Counted from the stretch's first letter, positions 13,207-26,544 are shown. The stretch: DNA of 64,000 nucleotides from Ctenosaura bakeri (GCA_948474755.1 CAOLHI010000416.1:434001-498000), one strand, 5' to 3'. Made by a program: numbers and translations. The notes: a model not told the origin generated them from the sequence alone.

Positions 13207-14370
13207 TCCTAGGATCTCCTGACTCAGTTCTGGGAATAATGGAAGCTGTGTATGACCATCACAGCCTTGTAAAAGAAGCTTCTTCTGGTGCTGCGAGGCC
13301 TGTACTGATACGTTAAACACTTTCTTAAGAGAAAGAAAACTAGATATTAAAGAGATTCTGGTTTACCAGCGCAATCCAGTCCATTACCTCTTCTCTGTTG
13401 GTTGTAAGAACAAGTGATGAGGAAGAAATCCATTTCTGTTTATTTTTTTTACTACAGTTTATCTACTTTACACCTCCCAGAACTGAATACCAACCCGAAA
13501 AGAACTTGCAGTCAGAAATGCACACATTTACAAACTTGCTATCCAAAACTGCACCAAGAGAAAAGTATTTACAAATGAATATATTTGATAAATGTGCCTA
13601 AAAACTGTATGTGAAAAAAGTGCAAATATTTTTAGCTGGTGGGGAGGGCAATGCATCCATTTCCAAAAGGCAGGCAATTATCGAAGACATACAGGATCTG
13701 GTGAGAAAATAAAAATTATGCCTCGCTATCAGCTAAGAACCTGAATCAATATGAGTTTCATTGTGGAAAGTGTGAATACTTGGAGTTCAAGCTTTGCTTA
13801 TTCCTACATCCCTACTGAGAACAGGACTATCAAAATGCTTAAGAACTAGGTAGGGATCCTCTTCTTCTTCTTCTTCATATTATAGCATTCAAAAATGGTG
13901 GGAAGCTAATATGCTATCTGCCCTTGGCACAATTGGTATGCCTGTGTGGTGGTGTGTTCATTTAAAAACAGCGTATAGTGTTTAATGCTAAACCTATCTG
14001 GAACAATATTAGCTCTTCTCTGTGTATTGCAGTCACTGGGATGGAATGTTAACAGCCAGTGGGTTGCTTCTTCTGTCAGCATTCATGCAGCCATTTATTC
14101 AGATTTCCCCATTGTGTAGGATGTTGTGTTGTTTGGTGCACCTACTGAGCAACCCTATAATTTGGTTCCATTTTACACTGTCTTGGGAATAAGAGAAAAA
14201 TGAGATGTCAATAGGCAATGCATTTTCACATTATAGTACACATCTAAAAAAATGGGTATTACAAATAAATCCTTAACATATAAATAAGTACATATTCATG
14301 GAAAAAATATTGTGGTAATCTAAATGAATCATACAAAGAATGGTGCAAAATGCAGATCTTGAAGAGCAAA

Positions 14371-14408
<38 letters not shown>

Positions 14409-14409
14409 T
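14371..14409. repeat. Compound microsatellite (GT)n(AT)n
   Basis: An uninterrupted GT run of about 28 bases passes into ATATATAT. Confidence 0.93.
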
Positions 14410-14912
14410 CATAGACATGATTATTTAATTCTGGGAGCTGGAATGTTACAAGCGGGAATGCATTGCAGGTTTACCACTGACTGGCTATTTTATGTGACAG
14501 GATATCATCTTTGCATATTTATTAAAAATATTCATAACTGGCTGCTGCCTAGATGAACTGCTCAGTTCATGTCTCTTGATCCAATATATTATCTTGACCA
14601 GTTTATCATTGTAAAGGAAATTGTGTAAATTTTCAGCCAATGCATGAGGGAAAAAAATCCCAGTGCCATTTTCAGGATTTCAAAAACACTAGCCGGTTTC
14701 TATGTATGTTTCTTACAGTAATAATAATAGAAATTCTGAGGACTTCGGTGCAAAAAAGTGCAAGCATCTTTTATTTAAAATGCAGATGTGAGAGGATTCA
14801 AATAAGAGAGAATATTACAGTTTCTGAGTTGAATGGGAAGTAACTGCCTTAACTTTAGCATACAAAGCATAACAGAATTCCAAGATGCTATGAGTAAATG
14901 TTACCTGCCATG

Positions 14913-14916
14913 CAAA

Positions 14917-14963
<47 letters not shown>

Positions 14964-14966
14964 ATA
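14913..14966. repeat. Tetranucleotide microsatellite (AAAT)n
   Basis: Thirteen or so consecutive AAAT units, perfect by eye. Confidence 0.95.
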
Positions 14967-15460
14967 TGCATGAATTATTCTAGTGCTTAAGGAGTTCGTG
15001 GGAAATTATCAAAATGAAATGCACGTAGAATTATGCCTGCAAAAGTGCCCACTGTCTGACTTTTTTTCTTATGTATGATGTATTAATTTAAATGCTTTAA
15101 ACTGAGCCCAGTGAACATCGAGTTGAGAGAGTGCATTACTATGGAATTCTTGAGCACGGCTTTCAAATGCTGTGGTGTCTAGGCAACAGATTATCAGTTT
15201 TCCCTCTTGCTACATAGGAGTGAATGGTTCTATCTGTTCTGGTTCTGTAGCTTTCAGATTTCCTGAAGCACAGGTTTGCTCTGTCCCATTTCCATCTCAG
15301 TTTGCAAGGTTTTCATTAAAGAGTTTTTGCTCACAAAAATCCACACTTATTTTGTACAGATTTCTCTGAATATATTGATTTTAGCTTCAGTTTTCCCTAG
15401 TATACACGGTTTTATATGCCCTTTTCTGTCACAGAATTCAAAGAAGTAGAAAAAATAATA

Positions 15461-15705
15461 GCTACACAGCACAGTTGTAACAGTTTGGTATCACTTAAAC
15501 TACCCTAGCTCCATCCTATGGAATTCTGGGATCTGGAATTTAATGAAGGGCAGAAACTTCTCTACTGCATTCCCTGACCTTTAGCAGTAGAGCTTTCTGG
15601 CAGAGAAGTCCAAGTTCCTCACCAAACTGCAAATCCTAGGATTCCATAGGATGGAGCCATGGCAGTTATAATGGTACCAAACTGATATACTGGTGTAATG
15701 TAGAT
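15461..15705. mobile_element. Palindromic MITE
   Basis: The left half (cagtttggtatcacttaaac...ctccatcctatggaattctg) is complementary to the right half (attccataggatggagccat...ggtaccaaactgatatac), so about 245 bp fold back on themselves. The inner core resembles the 23085/32879 family, but the outer ends are AT-rich and end tgtaatgtag rather than GGCCC. It is therefore a related subfamily or a diverged copy. It is non-autonomous. Confidence 0.65.
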
Positions 15706-17427
15706 GCACCTATTATTGTGCTCCTCTTCACACGATAGTTTGGGGAGTATGAGTAGGCTAGTTTATGTTAAAATAGAGTCCAAACCTATTTCTCCCTCAT
15801 CTCTGTTTTTACTTTCCATGCATACTTCATAAGAATATGCACACATGTAAAAAGGTTTTTGCCCTACTTAGTTACGCAACTGCCCCCTTCTCCATGTCCT
15901 GTTTTTCTTTACTGATTCTTCAGTTTCTAAGTAGCTATTCCCGTTTGGATCTTTCCAGAGTAAGTTACTAGGTAAATGCACAAAGTGGAGTTCCGATTTG
16001 TTTTTCAGGGGGAAAAAAGTCCTTGTTAAGGGTTTATTTAGAAATGATTGATCTCAACTGTATTTCTTTCTATAAAAAATCAGATCTAGCTCATTGTCAA
16101 GGAAGGCTTTTTTTTGGTCCTTAATTCTTCATGTTATATAGTCTTGCATCACTTGTTAAAAAGTGATGCTTCTCTTGTTGCTTTCAGCTGTGTTGATTTT
16201 GCTTCATCCTCTCAGAATTATTTAAGAATGATTACCTCAAAAAGAAAAGAAGAAGGGAACCCTAAGTTAAGATAAATGAAGAAGGAAAAAGAGAAACACT
16301 GTTCTTTTTGGAGCAAAATCCTCCAACTTATATTTAGAACGCTGATTATCAATCCATGCTACTATAGAATATGTTTCGATCGATATTTCTGCCTGGAAGT
16401 CACACAGTCTCAGGGCAGAAAGAGATTAATATGGTTACTTTTCACTCTGTGTTCTCAATCAGCTAAGTATGTGCACTTGTCAGTCATATTTTGTTTTTCA
16501 GCTTGTTATACTGACAGAAAGGTCTCCTGAGAACCAAAAGGCAAGCCAGTTCAGAGTTGAAGCTATGTAGAATTTACATATTGTTTCACCGCATGTGAGC
16601 CTAGATTTTATTATCTGAAAATTATATTTATTCACTCACTGGTGCTATTTGTCACAGAAAGGATACATTTATGGAGGATGTGTTAAAATCTAACCATTCC
16701 ATACTTTCTGGCTACTGTCTGAGAAACTTGTTTTTAAAAATTCAACAAATATTTGTTTCTCATTGAGCAGTGAGCCTTCATAAAAGCCTCAGGTTCAGAT
16801 TTGGAATAGTTCTGACTGCTAGAGAACACCCAAGATAATTCTGCTGCCTGAGGCTAAAAGGCCGAACTGCAGTAGTAAAACTATGAGGTTGGATCCCAAA
16901 GTACTTTGCGTGCATAGGAATATACTTCTGTTTGTGCAAGATCTCTGGCTTGTAAGTTCCAATGATTTTTTCCCTCTTCCATGTTCAACCCTACCATTAG
17001 GCACAAAGAATCATACCTCAGATGACCAACATGGAGGGACAGCAGTAGGAACCATCCAGCCATTGCTCCTGTGTTCTCTGGCCATTCCCCTCTGCTGCAG
17101 GAGCCACCCAGCTTGTGCTGCTTCCCCTGAAGTTATATTTGACCCTAGGCTCTGAGGGGACAGCATAAAGAACATAGTGTTCAAGTGAGAATGAATTGCC
17201 CATTCAATCAGCTTCTATTTAGGAAAGTGTGGGTGGATTAGTATGAGGTAACAGTGTGTCTTAGACTGGCTCTGCATCTTAGCTGAAGCTTTTTGTTGGT
17301 GCATAAGAGTATTCCAGTTGTTGGAGAAGGTCTGGAAAGCTTGTTGTGCAAAATTCTGCACTTGTACATCTCTGGGGTTCAACAGTAATTAAATATACAA
17401 CAGTCCATTTTCTATTTTAAAAAAATA
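15706..17427. other. Non-coding stretch, nothing recognised
   Basis: No gene, RNA or repeat end could be supported. The 90-codon frame at 16883-17155 has no domain and overlaps equal-sized frames on the other strand. Confidence 0.4.
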
Positions 17428-17812
17428 CAGTCATCCTTTCACATTCGTTAGGGTTAAGGGCACAAGACCCCTATGAAAGTGGAAAAACTGCAAATAACTC
17501 TAGGCCCTCCCAAACTATATTTAACCCACCAAAAAGTATGATCACCATATTCAACCCACTGTGGATTTCTCTGAGGCATCAGAGTTCCTTCACAAGGCAG
17601 AAATGGGTGGCTAGTGGGGCTTACTGCCACCTCCACTGCTGCCCCACACCATTTTTAATAGGGACTTAACTAGCCTCGTGCACAGTTTCTCAGTCTCACA
17701 AAGCTTGCAGTCCCTATTAAAAGTGGCATGGGAGGCAGCAGAGGTGACAGCAAATAATCTGTGAATAATCAAATCTGCAAAAGGGAAATCTGCAAATGTG
17801 GACAGCTGACTG
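17428..17812. mobile_element. Pogo/Tc1-mariner-like MITE
   Basis: The left end is CAGTCATCCTTTCACATTCG preceded by TA. The right end, read in complement, is cagtcagctgtccacatttg. Internally, gaaagtggaaaaactgcaaa near the left end and atctgcaaaagggaaatctg near the right end are the usual fold-back motifs of such elements. The right-hand target base pair is AA rather than TA, presumably by mutation. There is no transposase. Confidence 0.6.
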
Positions 17813-19102
17813 AACTCCCAAATCTGTCCCCTGAAATAATTTATACCACCCTGACTAATGGAAATACCTTTTCTGCCTGTTGCTCTATGCTGTGCATATT
17901 TAAAAATGTGTTGTTCTTTATTACTTCACAAGTTGCTGGGCTTAAGTGTTGTTGAGCCATGATAAGACTGGGTCTAAGTGGAGGATGTGTGCCCTTCCAG
18001 ATACTGTTGGATGCCAGCTTCTGTTATTTCTGATCACTGGCTGTGTTGGCACAGATTGATAGAAATTTAAGTCTTCAAGATCTAAAGGGGTCCAGCTTCC
18101 ACATCTGACAAAGAGCTGTTTTGCTCATTTGTCTATAGTTCCTGCCTTCTGATTTCACAACTGTTCTCTTCCTCCTCCTCACCCCTTTCATGGACATGTA
18201 GGGCCTACTATAGGTGGGACAAGGTGTAACCTGTCAGGTTAAGAATGCAACTGGAGTGGAATTTACTTGAGCCCAAGGCAAAGTTGAGCCACAACCTGAC
18301 AGAATGGGTATGAAACCTAATACGTTGTAATAAGCCAACCCCTGAATCTGACACAATCTGCTTTATAATCTGAAGTGAAGAGTGAGGATTATCTAATACA
18401 TCTCACATATGTACTAATTACTCCTGTTTAATTTGGTTTATTATTCGCTAGCATTGTGGCGACTACTTTATTATCCCAATACCTTGTCCTTTTGTTTTGG
18501 AGCTGCAAATAAAGTTGAGTTATGGTCAATCCGCAAAAGGTCTTGCTGAATTATTTTCTTGACAAGTTTAAAATACCAGCCAATTTATTACTTTGTTTGT
18601 TAGGAATTGTAGTTTAGGCTTTATAGATGAGCAAAATAGCTCTTAGTATGAAGATGTTCGCAGTCTGCTCGCTACAATAGCTACACTTTCTATTGTGAGA
18701 ACTTTCTTTGTCAATTTCTATTTGTTCCTTTGTCTTTCTGCTCCTATATTTTCATCCAGACATTTGTTTACCGGTTACTAAAGAATGATTCCACATCCCA
18801 TTCCAGTTTTCTCATCTAACTTGCATATCTGCTGCTGCAGAACACCAATAATTGGGGATAGAGTGTGTGTTTACACAAAGCACTTATAATTTGCTCTCTT
18901 TCTCTCTCACACACTCTTTTGCTCTGTGTATGTGTATTTCTTCGTCTTTTGGCTGAGTATGTATGAGTATGAGTATGTTAGGTTTAACTTATTTCTAACT
19001 GCTATCTAGATGGTATGCCATAGAACCTGGATACTTACTAAAACAGATGGCTTAGTTGAATGTGAGCATATGTCTGAAATTCAGTGTGCTCCAACAATTT
19101 TC

Positions 19103-19247
19103 AAAACAAAGAATCTTGTGGCATTTGGCATAAGCTTTCGTAGACTCTAGCCTGCTTCATCACATGCATGTGGCTGGAGTCCATGAAAGTTTATGTCAGA
19201 TAAAATGTCATAATCTTTAACATGCCATAAGATTCTTTGATGTTTTT
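19103..19247. repeat. Palindromic interspersed repeat (cataagctttcgt family)
   Basis: The left arm aaacaaagaatcttgtggcat...ggcataagctttcgtagact and the right arm gagtccatgaaagtttatg...atgccataagattctttgat are inverted copies around a catgcatg centre. A partial second copy (gaagaagtgggtttatgtcc, gaaagcttgtgctaaa) lies at about 56500-56560. I know this fold-back sequence as common in sauropsid genomes but cannot name its superfamily. Confidence 0.6.
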
Positions 19248-19471
19248 GCTGTCAGAAAATAGCAAGCTATCCCGCTGAAATTTTAACAACAAATTTTAGG
19301 TGCATGTTAAAAATGTATCTATTTTTTCAAGCTGTTCCTGCAGAACCCAACATGCTATCTATTTCCACACTATGTTTTAACGTTGTAATTGTTGTATGTA
19401 TAGTTGTTAGCAATGCTAGTTGTTAGACACTACTTTGAAATCTTCATATCTTAGTGGTTCATAAATATTTG

Positions 19472-19526
19472 TAAAAAAAAAAAAAAAAGAGCTCCTGAAT
19501 ATTTTGTTTGTTTGTTTGTTTGTTTT
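19472..19526. repeat. Poly-A run and (TTTG)n microsatellite
   Basis: About 16 A residues at 19473-19488, then six consecutive TTTG units at 19503-19526. Confidence 0.9.
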
Positions 19527-20671
19527 TCCCAAGCTTAAATGGACATGTTACCATTGACTTATAGAATAGTTTTAGAATTTATTGAATTTCATAACATTTA
19601 AAAAAATATTACGTTGGAGTGCAATATCCCAATGAATAGCAATATCCCAATGAATAGTACACAGAACTTGTGGAACTAGCCAACTAGCATTTCCTTGGAA
19701 GACATTCTCTTGGGAACATCTTGTGCCCTACAGGCTTCACGTAAAATGGGTCTTGTAGGGTGCCAGTCCTATGGACTGTATACTTTCTGCTGGTTTTATA
19801 GCACTCATCTTCTGTTGGAAAGAACCAAGATTTGATCACAGCTGGGCTAAAGTACTGCAGGGATTTAAAGCCATGGCATTCCCCACCCATTTCCAAAGTG
19901 CTGCAATAAGATGCAATCTCTTGAGGTTAGATCTGGATGCAGCAGTGGTTGTAATGTGTGCCTGTAGCACTACATATTAAACTCTCCCTTGGGACCAGTA
20001 CTGTTCCAACAGATTCTCATCAAGTCTGTAAGAGAAGTTTTCTGATTTGGGAGAGGCAGAGAGAATCACAGATTCTTAGATCCTGCTGAAGTGTACATCA
20101 TAGAAATGTAGATATAACTGTAGCATCCACGCAAGAAAGGATGCTTAGTGGTAAGCTTTGGCAGAGCTACTTGTAGCAAGGGCTAGATAGAAGGTAGACT
20201 GGAATTTAGTGGTAGAGCTCCAAGCCAGCACAAAGATTTCCCAATTCTGTTGTTTAGCAATGGTGACAACAAACATGCTCCTCCTATTGCTCCACCTCCT
20301 TAATTAAGTTGCTGAAATCAAGAAACATGGGAGGGTAGAAGCAATATGTATGAAAGAAGTCTGTAAGTCCCAGTTCAGGCACTGAAAGCAGATGCTTGGG
20401 ATTTTTCAGCTCAGCAGCACTCATTTATGGGGATTCTGTGTCCATCTCTTTGAGCCACTGTCTTTTTCCTGGTTCTATTTCATAGGCTTCAGGATTCTAG
20501 TGAAAAACATGGTAGATCCCGTAAACTTGTTATTTGCCAATTTTGTTAAGAAAAAGATAAGTGCTCATCCCAGTATTTTAGTTCCACATGTATGTATACT
20601 TTATCTTCCTTTTTTTTCTTCTCACTACTAAAGTAAAGTCTTTTATCCTTAAAAATGTGAACCATTGATTT

Positions 20672-21190
20672 AATCATAGAATTGCGGAGTGGGAAAGGAA
20701 CCCAAGAACCATCTGAACTGATCCCTTGTAAGTGTAGAAATCCACCATTAAATCACACCTTGGTCATCCAAACTTTGTTTAAAAATATCCCAATGAAGAA
20801 AAATCCACCAATGTCTGAGGTAGTCTGTCCTACTGCCAAATAATTCTTACTGTCAGAAGGTTCTTCCTTACATTTGGTCAGGATCTCCTTTCCAGTAACT
20901 CGAATCTACTGGTTCTGGTGCTGTCCTGCGGGGAGCAGCAGAAAACAAGCTCTCTCCATCTTTCATGATACCGACCATCATGTAACCTCTCAGTCTTCCC
21001 TTCTCTAGGCTATACCCAATTTCTTCAACTGGTTGCTTCAACCATTCTGCCTAGGACATGGTTTCCAAAACCATGACCATCGTGGTCACCCTCCTCTAAT
21101 ATGCATTTCATCTTGTCAAGTTAAATTGTTGTGCCTAGAATGGATATTCTTGTATTCTAGATAGGTTCTGAATTAAAGTCCAGTATAGTT
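20672..21190 (-). mobile_element. CR1 LINE 3' fragment, minus orientation
   Basis: It begins with aatcatagaattgcggagtg...ggaacccaagaaccatctg, the complement of a CR1 3' terminus (repeated gattctatgattc). It continues into ccttacatttggtcaggatc and caaccattctgcctaggaca, which correspond to the CR1 3'UTR and the end of ORF2. Shorter copies of the same terminus lie at 31063 and 49326, also on the minus strand. The 5' part is missing, as is usual for LINE insertions, and no coding capacity remains. Confidence 0.7.
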
Positions 21191-22472
21191 TGTATTCCTA
21201 GTAGGTTTGGTCTCTTGTTGCCCAGTGTCAGAGTTTGCTTCTGAAACTGATTGTGTGAGATTTCCACCCTCCCATCCAATGAGGGTTCATTCATTTGTGG
21301 GGAGATAGCCCAGCACAGTTCACCTCTCTGTGTTTTTTTGTTTTGTTTTTTTGTTTTTGTTTTTTTGGCAGGGGATCATACTAAAAATGGTAGTGACAAC
21401 TTGTTTTGTTTAACATTTCAGGGAAGTAAGAGACTTACAGCAATAGCAGCAAGCTTTTTCCTTTCCCCCGCTTTGCTTCTACTCCTCTCTCGCAATACAC
21501 GTTTCAAGTCAAAGCTTCTATAATTTTAATTTTGAATATAGGAAAGTGCAGGGGTTGTCTATGATACATCCATGGGCTGTGGGTTTACATATAATATAAT
21601 ATGTAAACATTGTTATACAATATAATGGGAGCGTGTGTGTGTTAAACTAACCACTGTTGTCATTCCAGTAAATCCTCCCTTGCTCCATTCTATTTGCAAA
21701 ACCAAAAATATAGTTCAACCCCTAACCAGCAATCCCCAAAATATCCAAATGGCAGCTCCATCTCTTCACCTTGGAAAATTTTAGAGGTAATTTCAGTTTG
21801 GTCTTGACTGCTGTGTATTCTAGAAAGGGTGTATTGGTGTTTTTTGTATTTGGTTTTGATCTGGAAATACTTTTGCTTAAAAAAAAAATGTTTCAAGAGC
21901 TATCATAGGTATGCTGCCACTACCTTGTCTGTGTATTTACATCTACGAGGTTTTGGTTTATGAGCAGCAAAAGCAAACTGTCAGTATTTGCTGTAAATTG
22001 AAGCTTTTAATAATTTTGTCTGTTCTACAACATTTGTCAGCTTTGAATATTCTGTCAGTTGAAAATAAAAATAGCAGCAAAATTCAGCTATGGTGACACT
22101 GAAAATTTATCTGCTCGTAGTAAGTATCAAATACTGACTTGAAGAATGAGCATCTACAGTCCTCTTCCACCGCCTCCCGCAGGAGGGTAACATAAACTTT
22201 TAGTTGCTACCGATAGTGATAACAATAACCTGTACGTAGCTTATTCTGCATTATATGCCTGACTGTCTGATGGTTCATGTGTTTGTTATGCCACAGAGCC
22301 TTATTCACAGGTAGACTAAAACTCTACCAAGATGGAGAGACTGGCTGCCTTCCCAAGCGATGAGGGTAGGGCAGTTGCAAGCATACTTGTGAATAAATGT
22401 AGATGAACAGAGCAGGACTTAGTTCTGAGGGCTGGACTCTTAAATTGATCATATGGATTGGCATGTGTTCTC
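21191..22472. other. Non-coding stretch, T-rich low-complexity patch
   Basis: A TTTTGT-type low-complexity patch at about 21328-21367 is the only structure. No gene is supported. Confidence 0.45.
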
Positions 22473-22650
22473 TGTTGTTGTTGTGTGCCTTCAAGTCATT
22501 TCCAGCTTATGACAGCCATAAGGCGAACCTATCACAGGGATTTCTCAGGTGGAGGGTCTTTGCTGTCGCCGAGATCACCCAGTGGGTTTCCATGGCCAAG
22601 TGGGAGCTGAATCCTTATCTCCAGGAAGCACATCACTCTTGCTCACTGTG
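22473..22650 (-). repeat. tRNA-derived SINE, minus orientation
   Basis: It starts with the tail complement (ttgttgttgtgtgccttcaa), then gtcatttccagcttatgaca and cacccagtgggtttccatgg. These are the complement of the copy at 34735-34932. The 105-codon frame across it is a repeat artefact. Confidence 0.75.
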
Positions 22651-23084
22651 TTCTCTGACAGTCTGGCTTAACTTTAGGTTGACATCAGTGGCTGCTGATG
22701 GGATGGCAAATGCTCTTTAAAGCAGTCCTGCACCTCATTTAGCTTGCAGAGCCTTGAATAGTACCTTTAAAGTTCAGACTGAAAACTGGAGCAGATTCAT
22801 ACCCACACACCCTGTCATGAAAGCTACTAGCCACTACTCACTGAAATTCTGACCATACATAATATCTATTTCTGTTGAATTAGTGGCTGCTTCCTGAGTA
22901 GAAGTGCAGCAGATTTTATAACGAATGCTGTCTGAACCTTGGACCCAGTGGTATGGTGGAATTGCACTGTTCTGTATACAGGCAGGGATTAATTTTTCCT
23001 GAAATTTTGCTTGCTTCCTTGAAAATAAATCTCACTGTATTCAGTAAGACCTTTGTCACCTCAGTGAGTTAGATAAAGACTTAA

Positions 23085-23337
23085 AGCCCTTTCATACTAC
23101 AGAATTATAGCTATGATTGTGCTTTAATCTACCTTGAATTGCATCCTAGAGAACAATCAGTCAATCAGTGAGTCAATAAATATCCATGGCCACCTTCTGT
23201 GGAATCCTGGGGTTTGTAATTTCCTCTGGCAGAGAATTCTAAATACCTCTCCCTAAACTGCAAATCCCAGAATTCCATAGGACATAGCACATTAAAGTGG
23301 AATCTTAGTGCTATAATTGTGTAGTGTGAAAAGGCCC
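23085..23337. mobile_element. Palindromic MITE with TAA target duplication (PIF/Harbinger-like)
   Basis: Left end agccctttcatactacagaa and right end ttgtgtagtgtgaaaaggcc are inverted repeats. TAA flanks both sides (23082-23084 and 23338-23340), fitting the 3-bp TWA duplication typical of PIF/Harbinger. Inner arms tggaatcctggggtttgtaa and caaatcccagaattccatag pair with each other. A stretch near 23150-23180 (caatcagtcaatcagtgagtc) is a small tandem insertion in the loop. Confidence 0.7.
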
Positions 23338-23474
23338 TAAGTCATTTTTAGAGAAGATCCACTAAAATCAATAGTGTATGTTCCACACATTTTACTAGAT
23401 TTACTGTAAACATGACGAAATCCAACTCAGAGTACATTGGATTGCACTAACATATCAGGGAATATGAGTGGGAA

Positions 23475-23505
23475 AGTGTGTGTGTATGTGTGTGTGTGTG
23501 TGTGT
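23475..23505. repeat. (GT)n microsatellite with one interruption
   Basis: Repeated GT with a single AT interruption. Confidence 0.9.
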
Positions 23506-23720
23506 TACTCTGACTTTCTTCTACTTCACATTTTATATTAGTATGTGTGTATATAATATGTTGCTCTCAAGTACTTAACAGATAAGGTAGACAGATCAAT
23601 TTATTGAATTAGTCTACTGACCATTTCAAACAGTTACAAATGATAAAACAATTAAAAATACTACAGTACATTTACTGCAGAACAAAAATATTGCCATGAC
23701 ATATTTATTTTAAAGTTACA

Positions 23721-24116
23721 TTAAACCAAACTAAAAATGCACCCTCCAGTAAACTGTACCCTTTCCCCTGTTTCCATCTCTTTTTCCCTTAAGTTGGCAA
23801 CTTCGATTGCAAAGAGGGCAACCCTCTGCAGCACACAATGGTTAGAATCGCTCAAAAAGAAAGTAGGTTTCTTCAACACAGACCAGTTTCTCATGTGCTT
23901 CAAAAAGGGGAGCAGATAATGCTTCCTACAGCTTGAATATAACCGGCACTCAAGTAAATAATGTGCCAAATCGTCTGTTGTTTGGGCACTGCATGTACGT
24001 AGCCTATCTGTGAATGGAATGCCCTGGAGTCTTCTCTGGAGGATTGTTGTGCCCATCCTATCAAACTGAAGATGAGGAAAAGAAATATGTTGATTGCTTC
24101 TCATCTCAAGAATCAA
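23721..24116 (-). pseudogene. C-terminal remnant of a non-LTR retrotransposon ORF2
   Basis: A 131-codon open frame on the minus strand reads GIPFTDRLRTCS...DLAHYLLECRLYSSCRKHYLLPFL. That resembles the C-terminal Cys/His-containing tail found after the reverse transcriptase in vertebrate LINE ORF2 proteins, where a short Cys motif is followed by an H-x(3)-L-x-C core and a helical end. Here the N-terminal side, including the reverse transcriptase, is absent and the first Cys pair is degraded. The frame happens to be open, but there is no start, promoter or other part of the protein, so I treat it as a dead fragment. The LINE family is not certain. Confidence 0.5.
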
Positions 24117-26544
24117 GATATTTTTCTCCTTTAACTTGTGACTTGGCTCTAGCTAGCCATTTTAAAGCCCTGGAGGTGGACAGAGCAACAATATCACGTT
24201 AGACTCTGATGTCACTGATTCTTAACCTAATTAATTTTTTATGCTATTATCAGACCCCATTGGGACCTCCAGACTGAAGCCATGTGTTCAGCTGATGCTG
24301 TCCACATGTATCTGGGAGAAGCTTTCCGCATCCACATACAGCAGCCTTTGCTAATTTAGTGTTCTTCTGGTGTGAGCGATACAACTTGTCCCAGCAGTCC
24401 CAGCTACCATGGCCACCATGCTGCTAAGTACAATGAATTGTAATCCAACACATGTAGAGAATGCTAGATCAGCAAAGGCCAACCCAGTGTCCTCCATACA
24501 ACACGAGTGACTTTGCATGCTTCGACTGGGATTAATTCATCAGGCATCATATTCCAACCCTCTCCTCCCCTTTGGTTCTTTGCAGCAGGCTCCACCATAA
24601 GCAGAAATCAGATTTCTTCCTCACCATTACTATTCCTCTGTTCATTTATCAGTATATACTGGAAGACTGGGGAAATCAACCTTTTGCTACTCTGCAGCTA
24701 GTTTGATTCTGAGGATTTGTGTTCAAAGCTAGTAAAAAGAATAGTTAATTCATGCTATATGATATTCATTGTATGCCATTAATGTTTTGTTTCATTTAAA
24801 GCCTAGCTTTGAGATCCTGCTTGTTTCCTGTTCACATCTTTATTTGGTTTTGTAAAAGCAGCTGGTTAAAATGCCTCTTGCCTTTCCCTTGGCCTAAGTG
24901 ATCAGATGAATGTGTTTGCCATAATACAGTATTAGATTTTCATCTGAAGGCTGTAAACATTTTTCAGATCTCTTTCAGATCCCCATGCATCTAGCTGGAA
25001 TTTTCACTCTCGTTGAAACGTATCCATCATTCTTAAGGGTATCTAATATCCTCCTTTTTCTATTCAATGAGATGATATCTTATTATCCTTTCAGTGAGCC
25101 ACCATATTTTATGTGTTCTGCTGACACTGTCCAGATGTATTTCCTTCAGTTTAGATAGCGGAGCATTATGGGACATATAATTCCCCAAACCTAAGATTAT
25201 GGTGTAAGATTGCAACACAATGGTACACTGTGGTCCACGTGAGCATCCTTAGGTGCAAATCCTATTGATAATTCCAGTCAAGTACTTTTTTTTTTTAGCG
25301 GTAAAAAGTGTGTGTGTGTGTGTGTGTTTCAGCCTCATTTAAATGAAGCATCCTGCATAATAATACTGGCATAGTTGTCAAACTGTTCTACAGAGGAGGC
25401 AGAGAGAATATCGACCATTTAAACTTTAGTAGCAAGAAAATAATATGTCTGTTCTGTCCCTATCTAACATGGCTCTAGTCATGTGCCCCAACAATACCGT
25501 GAGAGCCAGAGCAAAGAGCAAAGATTTCAACCTGCAGTTTACAAATTTTTAGTCAAATTGTTGCTGTGGGTTTACCTTGGCCTTGCTCAAGAGATCCTAT
25601 CTTATCTCAGATTAATAAGCCAAGGTAAAAATGAGGAGTGGTGCCTGTGCTGCCATGCCTACCTCCCCTCAATTACACTAAAGGAGTGAGAGAACTGGAA
25701 CATCTTTCTGTTAGCTGTAAGGCTTCTCCAGACAGGGAAAATGTGTGGGGAGATTCAAGTTTTTTTTTTCAGAAGGGGGGAGAGTTAAATATCCAAATTA
25801 TATTTCTGTTGTCCTGGACTCTTTTCTGGTAATTCCTGGCACCAGCTGCAACATTTTATTCCCATCTTCAAACTACAGTCCCAGTTTAAGAAAAATTCTG
25901 TAAGAGCTCAAGTGCAGTTTTAAGAAATCTCCACAAGCAGCCATCAACCCAGAAAACAAAAACAAAAACAGAATGAGTAGATTTGGAGACTGACAAAACC
26001 CAGCATAAGCAAGGGGCTATACTGTGGGAACTCATCTTCTTTAGATGAGTCTGGAAGAGCCCAATATTGCCAGTTTCATCCAAGCTGCAAAACAAGTAAC
26101 TGTTTCACAGAAGGCCAGACTATTAAGTCTGCTTCAAACTAGGAATAGGTGGGAACTCAGTAGACATCCAGATGAGAGACTGCAAGTCCTAGAAGCCCTA
26201 ACTTACATAGCCAATGGTGAGGAATATTGGAAGCTGCAAATTCCCAACCTTGAATTATAGGCTAAATCCAGCTTTACATTCAGAGTACACCCATTAAAAT
26301 CAAGTAGCTATAAGTAACTGGTGATTGATGTGTCCCATTAATTTCAATGGGGAAAGCAGGAATGTTCATATCTTGCTTTATTAAGCCAAATTACAGTAAT
26401 CTGAATGAGAACACAATGTTCTGGCCATAATTCTAACCAGCGTGTCACAGCTGTAAGATCCAGGCTTGTACACTAATAGCATTGTATGGCCATGATCTGT
26501 GTAAAGACTGTTCTGTCATATCTGCTACAATTTGAGCAGACAGC
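24117..26544. other. Non-coding stretch
   Basis: It contains a (TG)n run at 25308-25327 and a T run just before it. No gene or dated repeat is supported. Confidence 0.45.

Larger units (their letters stand above)
13207..15460. other. Non-coding stretch with microsatellites
   Basis: It contains a (CTT)n run at about 13859-13876, the GT/AT repeat at 14371-14409 and the AAAT repeat at 14913-14966. No coding exon or named interspersed repeat was recognised. Confidence 0.5.
17813..20671. other. Non-coding stretch with one palindromic repeat and T-rich microsatellites
   Basis: The palindromic repeat at 19103-19247 and the A-run/TTTG repeat at 19472-19526 are the only structures recognised. A duplicated 19-mer (aatatcccaatgaatag, twice within 19624-19658) is a small local tandem duplication. 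Confidence 0.5.

Noticed and set aside
12490..13320. Overlapping frames of 141-197 codons on both strands
   Set aside because: They come from the CpG-rich interior of the SPIN-type element, cross its boundary, and show only Pro/Gly/Arg-rich composition.
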